Source of the DNA: Pyrenopolyporus hunteri | Lineage: Eukaryota > Ascomycota > Sordariomycetes > Xylariales > Hypoxylaceae | DNA length: 64,000 bases | Reading direction: 5' to 3' | NCBI GenBank assembly: GCA_902806595.1 | Contig: CADCXC010000009.1 | Location: 1,674,001-1,738,000 of the forward strand | Translations under genes and position numbers: made by a program | Shown: piece by piece, positions 36,401 to 50,875 of the stretch | How the letters are laid out: each line of letters begins with the position of its first letter | Position numbering within the stretch: position 1 is the first letter of the stretch | The notes under the pieces: generated by a model | Databases searched by the model: none | What the model saw: the letters and a program-made list of their open reading frames with translations, nothing else | Told to the model about the DNA's origin: nothing

Positions 36401-39400
36401 TTTAAATATACGTAAGGTATAATATAGCGGTATAAAGTATTCGATTAAAATTATATACGAAAAAGTTCGTTAAGAGATTTATTTAAAACGAAAGTATTTT
36501 TTATTACGACTTAAAAAAGGTAAAAAAAAATGTTTATTTTATAAAATTCGAAATAATAAGATATAAGTTATTTAATAAATTAATTAATGTAAAAATATAT
36601 ATTAAAAATATATATATAACTTATTATTATTATAATCGAAATAATAGAAATAATATCGACCCAATAATAAAATATAATCGATAAAAATAATGTAAATAAT
36701 TATAAAATTAAAAAATTAAAATAAAAATAAATCCTTTAAATTAAAGTTTAAATCTTTATCGTTTTTATATATATTATTAATAACGATATAATAAATATAA
36801 TAAATTAAGTTATAATACACGCCGTAAATTTCGATAAAACTTCGATTAAAAATTCGAAAAAATAATATCGAAGTTAACGTTTTATAATTAAAATGATAAA
36901 TAATAATTTAATATTTTAACTTATTACGATAAACTTTATTAAAAAAAAGGACATATTAAATAAAAGGTTCGAAATCCATTTTATTATTAATATAATAAAT
37001 ACGATATAATATTAAAATATTAAATATAAAATAAATATAATATCGATATTAAAAATTTAATATTAAAAAAAAACGAAAAAAAAAAATATAAAAAAAAAAT
37101 AACGTTTAATAAAAATTAAATGTTTAATCTTTATTAATTTATTTACATTCCCGTACATTTAATTTATCTTATTAAATAAAAATGTAAAAAAAAAATAAAA
37201 AATAATTTAATCGATTATTTATACGTATTAAAGTTAAATCTATACGTATTTATTATTACGTAAAACGATAAAGTTATTTCTATTATTATTATTATTATAA
37301 TTATTACCATAAATTATATATTCTTATAGTTAAAAATTTATAATTATAACTTATAAATTATAGCGTAATTAATTTTTTTTACGGGAAAAAACTTTCGAAA
37401 TAAAAATTTAAAAATATTTTAAACATAATTTATAATTAAAAAAAACGAATTAAAGTTAAATTACTCCTAAAATTACAATTAAACTTACCCCGATATTTAT
37501 TATTTTTACGGCATTAAATTACGATATTTTTATTTTTACCTTTACTTTTATTTTTATTTTAAATAAAACTAATATTATTTATTTTTATATTTCCCTTACT
37601 TTTAAAATTTTTTATATTTTCCATCGATAATAATAAATTTAATTTAAATTAAATATTTTAACTTAAATTTAAATATTTACTTAAATTAACATAATTAAAT
37701 AATCGAAATAATAATTTTAAACGTTTCGATAAATAATTATATTTATTATAATTAAACGATTAAAATAATATTATCGAACCCCGACCTTTAAATAAACGGT
37801 TATTTTCAAATATATTAAATTATATATTTTCGTAAAATTTTTTTTCGAAATATTTATCGATATTATAAAAGTCGAAGTCGTTAAAATTAAAAGTATCGAA
37901 TATATCATTTTTAATAATAATAATTTTATTTTTAATAATTTTATTTAAATTAAAGTTATTATTAAACGATCGAAAAAGTATTTTTAAATTTTTAAACGAA
38001 TTATTATAAAATTTAACGTTAAAATATTTATCGTAAAATATATTAATATTGATTTTTACTTTATTTACGTTACGTTTATTACTTATAAAAGTATAGGTTT
38101 CATAAATTTCGATTCGAAATTTATAATCGATATTTTTAATAACTTAATCCTTTATTTATAACCCTTTTCTAAAATAAATAAAAATAAAAAATAAATTAAA
38201 ATTTTCTTCCTTAACAACGATATTAATCTAAAATAATACGATAAAATCATTAAAAATAAACTATACGAAATAAACGAAAAAATACTCGACGAAAATTTTA
38301 TTAACGGGTAAATACCGTAAATTATAATATAAATTAATTATTTTTAAACTTACTTCTCCTCCGTTTAACGAAAATTAAAATATATAAATAATTAATGTAA
38401 ATAAATAACATTCGATACGTTTAAAAATAAAAATAAAATAACTTTAATTTAAAAAATAATAAATATTTTAACGAATAAATAAAAAATTTACCGGTGTATT
38501 AAAAAAATTATTTCGTTTTAATTTAATATTATTAACGTATTTACATATTATATTTTAATTAAATTAATTTTTTATTATTAAAAAAACGATATAATTTAAA
38601 TAAAACTCGATAAATATTTCGATAATACGATAAGTTTCGATAAAAAATTATCGAAAAAATTCTCGAAAAAGTTTTAATTATAACTAATTTCGTTCGAATT
38701 TAAGCGATTTTAAACGACGATACGATTATTTTATACGCGGATAATTCGATCGTAAATAAATTATCGAATATATTTATCGATGTAATTAAATAAAAAAACC
38801 TTTATTTCTATTATTTTTATTTTTATCGTTATCGTTATTATTTTTTTTGCAATTATTTACGAAGGTTTATTAAAGCGATAATAATTCGATAAAAAAACGT
38901 TAATGGTCGAAATTTAAATATATAAAATAACGGTTTAAATATTCTTTATTAATAATCGAGTATTTAATACATTTAATAATCGTAAATATTACTTATAATT
39001 ATTATTATTATAATTTAAAACGTAAAAAAAATAATAATTTCCCCGTAAAATATCGTTTAAAAACATAATAATAAAAATTAAATCTATAATTTCGAAGAAA
39101 AAAACATATGATTAATTACTTTATTTTATTTCGTTCGAAAATTAAACGTTTTTAATTATTATATATAAAACGTAATACGTAACTATATAATTGATACTAC
39201 CATTATTAAAAACATTAAAAATAAATAACAACTTTAAATTAAAATAACTCGAATGGTAAAAATCGATAACGCGTTACAATTTATTACGTAAATAATTTAA
39301 AGGAAGTATTATAATTTAAAAGTAACGGATTTTTAATATAATTATTATACGAATATATATATAAAATTACTTAACGTTATAAAAATTAATATAAAAAATA

Positions 39401-41524
39401 ATGATAATTACTTATTTATTTACTTATTTACCTAGGTATACACGATGTAATATTAAAATTATATAAAATATATGATTTTTCGATGCCGAAAAAATACGTA
39501 CAATTCTTTTTTATATAAATATATATAAATATCGAACGTATTAATATATTAAAAGTTTATTAAATAGATATAAAATTACTCCGTTATAAAAAACTAAAAA
39601 ATTACGATTATAAAATTAATTAAATTAATAATTAAGAAAAAAATATTATACATAAAAAATAAACGAATAAATATTATAATAACGCTTCTTTCGAAACGTA
39701 CCGTATATATAATTTACCATTTAAAATTTATAACCTTTATATTATTTATTTAAGTTTTTTAAATTAATTATTAATTATTAATTATTAATTATTAATTCGG
39801 TTTTTTAATTAAATATTTATAATATTTTTATTTATTAATATTTACTTTAATTAATTTTTATAATAAAAAATCGCGACGTTACGAAAAATAATAAACGTAG
39901 ATATAATTTTTATTTCGAATTTTTTTTCGAAATAAATATTAAATTTCGATCGATTATATTAATAGCGAATAATAAAATAAATAATTTAAATATTATTATA
40001 TATTAATTTATATAAAATAATATATTTTAATATTTTAACTTTTTAACGTTTTTTTTCCTCGAAATAAAATTTTATTTTATTAATTAATAATATTAAATAA
40101 TATTTTTACTCGAAGTTATATTATTTTCATTAAAGTTATATTTTTTTAAATTTTATATAATATATAATATATAAGGTAATTCGAATATTTTTACTCGAAG
40201 TTATATTATTTTTAATTGATATGTATTTTTTTAATTTTATATTATATAATACGACACTTTTATTCGTAACTTTATTATTTTTTTTAATTAATTTATTATA
40301 TTTTAAATATTATATGAAACTTTTTTTTATTTTAATTTATATATATTTTTTTATTTTTATATTTTATTTATTTTATTTTTATATTATTATATTATATATA
40401 TTAATTATATTAATAAATATTTTGCGAATTTAAGTTTTATTTATTTTAAATTTTACATATATTTATTTAATTTAAAAAATTATTTAATTTATTTATATAT
40501 ATTGTTTATTTTATATTTATATTATTATATTACATATATTAAATATATTAAAGTATACGTAGATATAATACGTATTTTTAAATATTAAAGTAAAATTATA
40601 ATAAAACGCGTCGAATTTATTTTTTATATTTTAATTTTTTCTTATATTTCCTTTTATTTCATTATTTATTTAAGTAATTTTTTTATATATAATTTAAATA
40701 ATTAATATTAAAATAAAAGATATTAACTTCGATTTTATAAAATAATTTAACTTATAATTTAATTTTTTTATTATAACGTAATTTATAATTTTATTTAATA
40801 ATAAAATTTCGAAAATAACGAATATATCGGCCGTATAATAAAGTTAATAGATTTTAAACGTGTTATAATAAATATAAAATAATATAAATATTTTTATTTA
40901 TAAATTTATGTTAATACGTGTAAAGGAAACATTATTAATATTAATACGCGCTTTAATTATATAAATGTACGTTTTAATTATATAAATACGCGTATTATTA
41001 ATTTTAATACGCGAATAAATATTCGATTCGACATTTTCGATATTCGTTTTAAAATTCGATTCGAAATATCGTAAATAATTTTTATTTTTTTTTTTACATT
41101 CGATTATTTAAATATTTAAATATTAATTAATATTTTATTATAAGAAGTATAATATTTTCGTGCGATTTATTAATAATTATATTACGAGTTTGAATATTAA
41201 ATTAAAATTACTTCGATTTATAAAAATTAACATTTTTATTTATTAGTTGAAAAATAAATTAATAGATAATTTTTGGGTATTATTTAATAAAGGTTTGGTT
41301 AATTTAAATATATAATTATATTTACTTTTAATAATTATCGATTTAAGTTAAATTTTATCGACTTTAAACGTAAATTCCTTTAAGACGACGTCGATAAAGT
41401 TATAAAAGGTTTTTATAACGGTTAGGTTAATAAATATACGTTTATTTTAATTATTAGGAATTGTATAGGCGTAGGAAAAGGTTATTATTACGGGGGTTTT
41501 TTAAAATAAAGTTATATTAAATAA

Positions 41525-42090
41525 ATGGTCGGTTTTATAACGTTATAATAAACGTATATAAAATTTACATTTTTTCGAACCACGGTTAAATTTTTTTTTT
41601 TTTTTTTTATAATATTAATATATTTTATTTTTTTCGTTTTTATTTAATTTTTTAATTCGTAATAAAATATATTTTATAAATGTATAAATTTTTTAAAGTT
41701 ACTTTTATAATAATAAGTAGTTTTTTATTATAAACGTATTAATCTTTTTTATAACTATATTAACGTTTTAATATCGTATAATAAAACTTAATAAATACGT
41801 CGTAATTAACATAAATATAAGAAAATACGTTTACGATATAAAATTATTTATTATTATAAAAGTATTTATTATAAAATATAGATTTTATAATTTAATATAT
41901 TTATAATAAATTAATAATGTTAAATAGATGTTACGGTAGTAGTAAGGCGTGCGATACGATAAGTTAAAACTAAATTTTATTAATATTAAAAAAAAAAAAA
42001 GAAATTTAAATCGCGATTTTATATAAATGTATTAGGGGCGAAATCGATTGACGTTTCGGTGTAGGTAAATTAAATTAATATTATTACGTT
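41525..42090. mobile_element. Nested inverted-repeat element, copy B (about 0.55 kb)
   Basis: The left part carries TATATAAAATTTACATTTTT, then a T-tract and TATAATATTAATA. The right part carries TTAATATT, an A-tract, AAATCGCGATTTTATATAAA and a tail resembling that of copy A. Same order and orientation as copy A but a shorter body. Ends are approximate. Confidence 0.55.
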
Positions 42091-44179
42091 TAATATTTAT
42101 TATTTATTTTATACGAACGATTATTAAATCGTAATATTTTTAAAAAAGTATTAAATTAATATATTAAGACGACTACCTTTTAAAACATTAAAAAACCCGC
42201 GTATATTTAATAATAAATTTAAGTTTTTAATATATTATAAATAAAACTTTAATCTAAAAATCCGTAAATTTAATTACGTTGTTTTTTTTATAAATTAAAA
42301 GTTAATCGTTTAAAATAAATTGGTTATAATTTATTTTATCGTAGGTTTATTTATAAGATTTTAATGTAACATTTCTCGTAATATACGATATTTAATCGAT
42401 GTTATAAATTTTTTATTTTTTTTACGTTTAAAGTTATTTATTAATTTTTTATACGACTTTTTGTTTATTTAATTAATCGATAAAATATTTTAAGAGAAAG
42501 TATCGATATACGTTATCGTAAAAGTTTATACGTTAATTACGTTAATATAATTTAAATTTTTATATTTAATAATTTCGAAAACGAAGGTAATACGAAGATT
42601 AATTTCGATTTATTTATTTTTTTTTTTCATAATAATTTTATTAAAGTTATCGATTAATGTTACCTAAAAAAAAAAAACATTATTGTTTCGGGTTATAAAA
42701 ATGTTAAAAATTATAATATCGTAATATATAACGTTATTTTTATGAAAAAAATTTAAACTTTTAATTGCGTCGTAAAAAAGTTATTTACGTTATTTTTTAT
42801 TATTTAAACGTTTTTTATTCCTTAGAAAATTATATATATTACCTTTAATTAACGACGCGGTAAACGTAAAATTATCGATTATATTATTAAATTTCGATAA
42901 ATCGGTATTTATATAACGACATTATACGTTAATAAATAATAAAAAATAATACCGTATTTATTATTAAACTTTAAATAATTAATTCCCTCGATTTTATAAT
43001 TATTTAAAACATCGAATCGTTTATTATAAATATATATTAATACGATATTTTTTTTTACGACTTTTATATTATAAAACATTTTAATATGGATTTTTTTAAT
43101 AATTACGAATTTCCCCGTTATAACATTTATATTTACGTTTATACAATCGAACGTCCTCGTTTTAAATATATTATAATAATGGAAAATATACCCGTATTTT
43201 CATTAATGTTTTTAAATAAGAAATAAGTTAAAAAATTTAAAAGGGGTTAAATAATCGTTTTTATATATTTATAATAAAAAATCGTCGTAATTAATAATAA
43301 AATTACTTATAATAAATTTTAATAATAATTCCAACTTTTATAATTTTTTTTTAAAGCGTATATAATTTTATTATTACTATAATATAATTTTATCGTTTAC
43401 TTTTATACGTAAATTTCCACCGCCGTTAAAACCACTTAAATAATTGATATAATAAATTTTCGAAGTAATTTATAATATAAATATTTCGGATATTAAATTA
43501 AGGAAAATAACGGTTATTATTAACGTTATTAATTTATCTACTTCGAAAAAAAAATTTATACTTTTATTATTTTTTATTATTTTAAATTTTAAACTTAACC
43601 GTTAACCGTTATTTACGTCGTTAGGGTTTTAATTAAACGCGAAAATAAAAAAAGTCGATAAGTTAACGAATTAGTTAACTTTAAAATTTGTTATAATTAA
43701 AAATAGTAAAAAATGTTTTTTTAATTTATTTTAATTTTTATTATTTACATTAATAAATTTACTGTAATAATTCGATCCTTAGTTAATTTTATTAATCGTT
43801 TATAATAAAACATAATTAGTAAAATTATTATTAGGGGTTATTATTATAAATTTAGTTTTAATAAATATTTTTCGATAATATGTAAATTAAGTGTAGTAAA
43901 AATATATTTACTTTAATTAATAATGTTAGTTATTTTAATTATTTAAATAAACGAATATAATATTAATAAAATTAAAATTATTTAAACATACGAACGGGGG
44001 AATTTTTTTAGTTATAATTATATTATATAATTAACGTTATATAACCGTTTAATTTATAAATAATATATTTTTAAATAATTAACTTTTTATTTTTTAATTT
44101 ACCGTTAAGGGAAAGTTATAAAAGGTAAATAAGAATTTATTTGAAGGATACGAAATATTTATATAATAATGAATATAAT

Positions 44180-44436
44180 AGTAGATATGGTAATCGATAT
44201 GGTGGTAGTAGGTGTAGTGGTAGGTATAATAGTAGGTATGGTAGCGGTCGGTATAGTGGCGTCGATGTAATGGTAATTAGTGTAGTGGTAGTCGATATAG
44301 CGGTAGTCGGTGTAGCGGTAGTCGATATAACGGTGGTCGATATAGCGGTAGTTGATATAACGGTAATTAATATAATAATAGATATAATAATCGATATAAT
44401 AATTAATATAGTAATTAATATAATAATCGATATACG
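44180..44436 (+). repeat. Fossil 15-bp tandem array coding an Arg-Tyr-Ser-Gly repeat
   Basis: About 17 units of 15 bp (type CGATATAGCGGTAGT) decay from left to right into AATATAATAAT. In the frame where units begin CGA-TAT the array reads RYSGS, RYNGG, RCSGS and similar. CGA has become TGA in later units, as RIP would do. It is the only stretch of the block where a former protein sequence can be guessed. Such Arg/Gly/Tyr repeats occur in RNA-binding tails and some retroelement Gag proteins; which one this was cannot be told. Confidence 0.6.
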
Positions 44437-47400
44437 TAATAAAAATTATTAGGTAAAAGGAATTATAAAAGGTTAAGTTATAATATAAATTATAATAAAA
44501 GTCGTAATTAAAATAGTAATTATAAAAATTAAATTCGCTTTAAAAAATACATTTTAATCTTTAAAATAAAATGTATTAAATTATATTAAAAAATTTAAAT
44601 TAATTATAATTCGAATCGATTTTATTAATCGTTTTTTATTTTTATTAATTATTTTATTTTTTTTTTTAATTTTAAATATTAAATTTTTATTTTAAAATAA
44701 AAAATAAATTTCGATTAAAATTTAAATGAATTTATTAAATAAATAAGTATTTATATAAATTTAATTTAAAATTTTATTTATATTTATTTAATTACGAAAA
44801 TAAAGTTTATATCGTAACGTTATACGATATTTTAACGGTATTAAATAATCGACGGCGTAATAAAAAACGAGCATATAAAATAATAATAATAATAATAATA
44901 ATAACGATAATAGTAATAAATAATCGTATTATATTAAGGTCGCACTTTTTTATAAATATTTAAATATTAAAATCGTAAATAAAAATTATATATTTATTTA
45001 AATATTTAATTTAATAAATTTGTATATTTTAAAAAAAGGGCGAGGGGAAAAGATTAGAAAAATATAAATATATATTTATAAACATCGATTAAAATAGTAT
45101 ATTATAATTATAATTATATCGATAAGTTATTTTAATTTAATTTATTTAATTTTAACGAATTTATAAAAGTTTTTTGTATATAAATTTTTTATAATATTTA
45201 GGTTTAAATAATAATACTTGTCGGCGAATATTATATTTATTATTTAATACTTTTTAAATAAATTACGAAGTTAATTAATCTTAGTTTTTTTATAAGTTAT
45301 TATTAAAATTTTCGTCGATATCGATTAATCGAAAATTATAGTTTATAGGTTTAATAAATTTAATTAACGGTTATATAGTTTTACGTTTTTTAATAAACGT
45401 ATTACGTTATTATAAAAGATGTATAGGTGGGGGTATAAAAAATTTATTAATAAGTATTTTATTAAAACGGTCGCGGTTATAAAAATTTAAAGCGATAATA
45501 AAATTTACGTCGACGTCGATAAATAGATACGATTTTTTATTAATTAACGATAATTTAATACGAAAATTCGATTTTTTTAATATAATAAATAATTTTAAAT
45601 TTTACGAAAAACTATTAAATCGTTTTTTATCGACGGTAATTATAATATTTCGTATAAACTTTTTCGATTTTTTGTTTAGAAACGATACATTCGACTTTTT
45701 CGTTTAAATAACTCGTTTAATGGTAATTTAATAATTATAAAACACGGGGATTTTTTTAATCGATATAATATTAATTATTATAAGTAAATTTTCATCGAGA
45801 TTTATAATTTATTTTATTTATTATATTAATATAATTATTTCGTTTTATTTTAATTTTTTTAATTTTTACGATAAAAAAAATTACTTTTTTTTTTCGGCGA
45901 TAATTATAATATTTAAAAAATCGTTATCGCCGGATATAAAATCGATAAAAATTTACGTCGATAAAATATTAATACGTGTAATAAATTCGGTTATTTTTTA
46001 TTAAATATTAACGATTTTTTTAATTAACTTTAAAAAATTAATTAATTTTTACCGTTTTATTATATATTTAGAAACGAATTTAAAACGGTTTTTTATTTTA
46101 ATTCGAAGGAGTTATTTTTTATAATTTATCGAGCGGCGATAACGGAGTAAAATACGGATCGAAATTCGATTACGGTAACGGAAATTTTAAATCATTAAAA
46201 AATAAGTTATTATTTAAATTTTCGTTTTAGGTTACGGTTTTTTACGTAGATATAAACGGATAAAAAAAAAGTAATAAATCGTTAATGTTATATTTTTAAA
46301 GAGGGGGTTTTATACGGTTTCGATATATAATTATATAAATCGTAAATAATGTATATATAATAACGTTTTTTAAAATTTTTTAAGGGTTCGTTTTTAGGTT
46401 TAATAAATAACTTATTTTTATTTTTTTATAATTTTTTAATTATGATAAAGTAATTTTATTAAATCGCGATAAAATTACCTTCGAAATAAATTTTATGTTT
46501 TTAATTTATTTATAAAGTTTTTATTTGTTAAAGTTAAATTTATGGATTATATTATTTATAAATTAATCGTGTAAAAAGCGAAAAAACTTAAAGTAAAAAA
46601 TTGTAACGTTTATTTACTTTATATCGATATATATTAACGTAATATTAAATAAAATTTTTAATAAATATATAAATTTTCGTTACGTAAGTTAAAATAAGTG
46701 TTATTTTTTTCCCGATATTATTAACGTAATATTAATAAAAGAATAATTTAATTCGTAATTTGGTTATTACATTGTTTTATTTAAAATAAATTTTTTTATT
46801 TATTTTATAACGAGTGTTTTTTTTTTATATATTATTATACCCTTTTAATACACTTATAATAACCGCTTCGATGTTAAATAAAAGAAAATTATTTAGTGTA
46901 GTTAAGTTATATTTAATTTTTTTATTCGTAATAAAATTAATTTAAGGTTATATATAATAAAATTTAATATTAAATTTAAGTCGATACGTGTAAATAATAG
47001 TAAAATTTAAACCTAAAAAAGTAATAAATTAATAAAAAAGTAACGAATTTAACAGGTTTAATAGGTTCGAAAAGTTTAATAATTTCTTAAATTTTTCGTA
47101 TTTTTCTTTTTATTCGTTAATAATAAATTAATGGAAAAAAAAGAAATAAATAAAATATTATTAACGGTAATTATCGTTAAAAAATCGAATGATTTTTTTA
47201 TAAAATAAATTTTTTTTTTTACTATATATTTTTAATAATACTTATTTTATATCTTCCCTATATACGTCAAGATTAATTATTATTAAAATATAGATAATAT
47301 TTATCGATTTAATAATCGTATTAAGAATTTAAAAATATTGAACGTTAAGTAAATTAATTTACGATATTAATTATTATTTAAATATTTAGATATATTATAT

Positions 47401-50400
47401 AAATTATTTTAATATTAAATATAATATTATCGTAAAATAAAACGGTAAATAATTTCGCTTCCTTAATTTTTTTTTCGAGTTAATTATTATTATATATAAT
47501 AATGGTTATTTCGAACGTTTCGATATTTCGATTAAATATAAAGGTTTATTTATTATTATCGAAAATTTTACGGTATTGCGTAACGCTTTTAAAAATTAAA
47601 TAAAGTTATTATCGATAATTAAAATCCCGTTTAATTATTAATAATTAAAGTTCGATTATTAACATTAATATAAAATATTAATTCGGGACCGAAATATTTA
47701 TTAAAGAAAGTTTTATTACGCGTTAAAAAAAAATATCGAACTTTATTAATAAAAGTTAAAAAACTTTATTATATACTTTATTACGCGTTAATAAAAACGT
47801 TTCGTTAATAATTTTTAGTGATTATTTTTTAATTGTAAACGAAGGTATTTTCCTTATTATATATTTAAGTTAATAATTTATAAAAAATTAAATATTTTAA
47901 ATTTATTTATTTTAATTAATATATATTAAAAATATTTTTTTTATAAAAAATAAATAATTTAATTTTTTAATAATAGTTTTAACTTATATTTTAAAATATT
48001 TAATTATCGATATATATAAGTTAAAATAATTTAATTTTAAATCTTTAGATTAAAATTACGTTAAAATCCCGTAGTAAATTTAGATAATATTTATAAAAAA
48101 CATCTTTTTTTATATTATATATAGGTTTTATTATTACGAGTTTAAGTGAATATAACTTCGTAATTAAACGGGCGATTTATAAATAATTTCGTATAATCGA
48201 TTATCGAGTTTTTTTTAACCTTTTATTAATATAAATTATATTATTTTATATTATTTATATTAATTAATATTACGAAAAGCTTTATATTTTAATTTATAAT
48301 TTTTTATTATAATTATTTTTTTTATTTATTTTTATTTTTTTTCGATAGTTATATATTTAGGTTAATAAAATTAATATATTACGACTTAAAATAAATTTAA
48401 AATTATATAAAAATTTAATCGTTAATTAATATTTAAATAATAAAATTTTATAAATATAAATTTTTTATAAATTTCGAAACGAATATAATTTTAAGGTTAA
48501 TTATCGAATATTTTAACGATATTTATTCGAATAAAATGTTTATTAAAAAAAATGTAATATCGATAATATTAAAATAAAAATATTTCGATTTTTTTAAATA
48601 GGATTATTATATTTTTAAATTATTAAATATTTAAGGAAAAAACGATTTAAAATTAACGTATCGTTACGATCTTTTAAACGAAGGTTATAATAATAGGGAT
48701 ATTTTTATTACGAATAAATTATTTATATTAAAGAATTTATAAAATATATATGTAAATTTATATATTATCGAAATATACGCGATAAGGAAATTTTAAATTA
48801 TTTATAATATATTTAAAGTATTAAAATTAATTTATCGTTTTTAATTTAAATTTATTTTAAAAATAATATAATTCAAAAAATTAACGATTTAAACGAATAA
48901 TAATATATTAAAAATCGATTACATAAGTTTTTTAATAATTATTAATAAATATCGAATTTATTCGAAAATTTAAGTAGAAATTAAATTTAAAAAATTATTC
49001 GAAAACATTTAAAATTAAATATTACTTATAATTTAACTTATAATATTTATAAAGAATGGTATTTAAAAGTCGTATAATAACGTTTCGAAAAAAAACGATT
49101 TAAAAAAACGGTGAAAGAACGAATATTTACGGTTTCGAACTTTAATTATATATGATTTATAAATAAATATTAAAAGCTTCGTTTCGTTAAATTTAAAATT
49201 TATGTTAATATTAATGTATATTTTCGTATAATATTATAATGTAACGTTAATAAATTTACTTTTTTATTCGTAAACGTATTAAATTAATATTTTTTTTTTA
49301 TAATTAAGTTAAAGTTTCGACTATGGTTAATTCGAATAGATTACGGCGTTAAAATATTTTTTATAGCATTTATATAGTTTATATTAATTATATATAATAA
49401 ATTAAAAATAATTATAATTAATTTGGATGGAAACGAAACGATTTGGTAATAAAGTTATTAAATTTTTAAATTTTATAAATAAAATTTTAATAGGTAGAAT
49501 AAAAAAATCAAATAGTAGTAGGTATAATTATTTAAAAGTATAATAAAACGTTAGATTATAAATTTTTATAAGATATTTTAATAATTTTAATACGAAAGTT
49601 AATTTAATATTTATAGGTATATTTTAAATTTTTAATAAATAATAATATATTCGATTATAATAATACCGTTAATTAAATAACGTTTTATATTATTTATAAC
49701 GATATTTTAAAACGAAAATATATTAAATTTATCGAATAATGAAATAATTACCGTATTACGTTTATATCGAAAAAAAATTATCGAAAAATTAATTACGTTT
49801 ATTATATATAATTTAACGTAAATAGCGATACGATTAACTTTATTATAAATATAATTAATGAAACGGATTTCGATTTAATGCGATTAATATAGAAATTATA
49901 AAAATTATTAAAAAGATATAATTTCGATAATTTTTTAATTTCGAAAACGTAATAATTTTATAACGAATAATTTATACGATACTTTTTAAATTTTATTTAA
50001 TATAATTCGTTAAATCTACATAAAAAAAATTATTATATTTTAAGGGATTATTTAAGGTATTATATTATCGAAGGTAAATAGTCGTTATTAATATTAAACG
50101 AAATGCTTTATAAGGGAGTAATTTAATATCGAAGTAAATTAAACAAAATTAAATATAATTTAAATTAATTATAATAAAATATTAACGAATTAAAAATTAT
50201 TCGACGAAAAATATAGTTATACGGGGATAAATATACGTCGTAATTTAAAATAAATGTATATAATATTTAAAATAATCGACTTTTATTAAAATTTTTTTTT
50301 ATTAAATTATTAACATTTATAAATAGTTATTATTTTATTTCACTTTAATTTAATAAAAAAAATAAGGGATAAACGAATTATAATTTATAAATATTTTTTT

Positions 50401-50429
50401 TTTTATTATTAATCGTTTAACTTTATTAA

Positions 50430-50875
50430 ATAATCGCGACTTTTTAAACCGTAGTTTTATATATACGTAACGAACGGCGAAATCGTTTCGCATTTTATTA
50501 CCGGTTAATAAATAACGTTAAATAATCGTATAATACCGTAATAAATATTTATAATAAACCGTAAAATTAATTAAATAATATTTAATATATAAACTATTTT
50601 CGAAGGTTATTTAAAAAATAAATTATTATAAAACGTTATTTAATGTTAAAATTATTTATAAAAATAAAAATAAACGGGGTAAAATTTAAATATATTATAT
50701 ATATTTATTAATACGACGCGTAATATTAAAGGTTAAAATAAAATTTTATTAATATTATAAAAAAGAAAAAAAAAAAAAAAGAAATATATAAAAACGCCGG
50801 CAATAACGAAATCGTTCGAAGTTTTAATATCGATTATTTAATAAAAATAAATTATTACATTAAATCGTAATATAT
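50430..50875. repeat. Nested element ends, copy C (two right-type ends)
   Basis: 50700-50875 matches the right end of copy A: ACGCGTAATATTAAA, TTTTATTAATATT, A-tract, then ATCGATTATTTAATAA and ATTACATTAAAT. 50430-50510 holds a second end in the same orientation (CCGTAGTTTTATATATACGT, then AACGGCGAAATCG). No matching left end was found, so this is a partial or rearranged copy. Confidence 0.45.
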
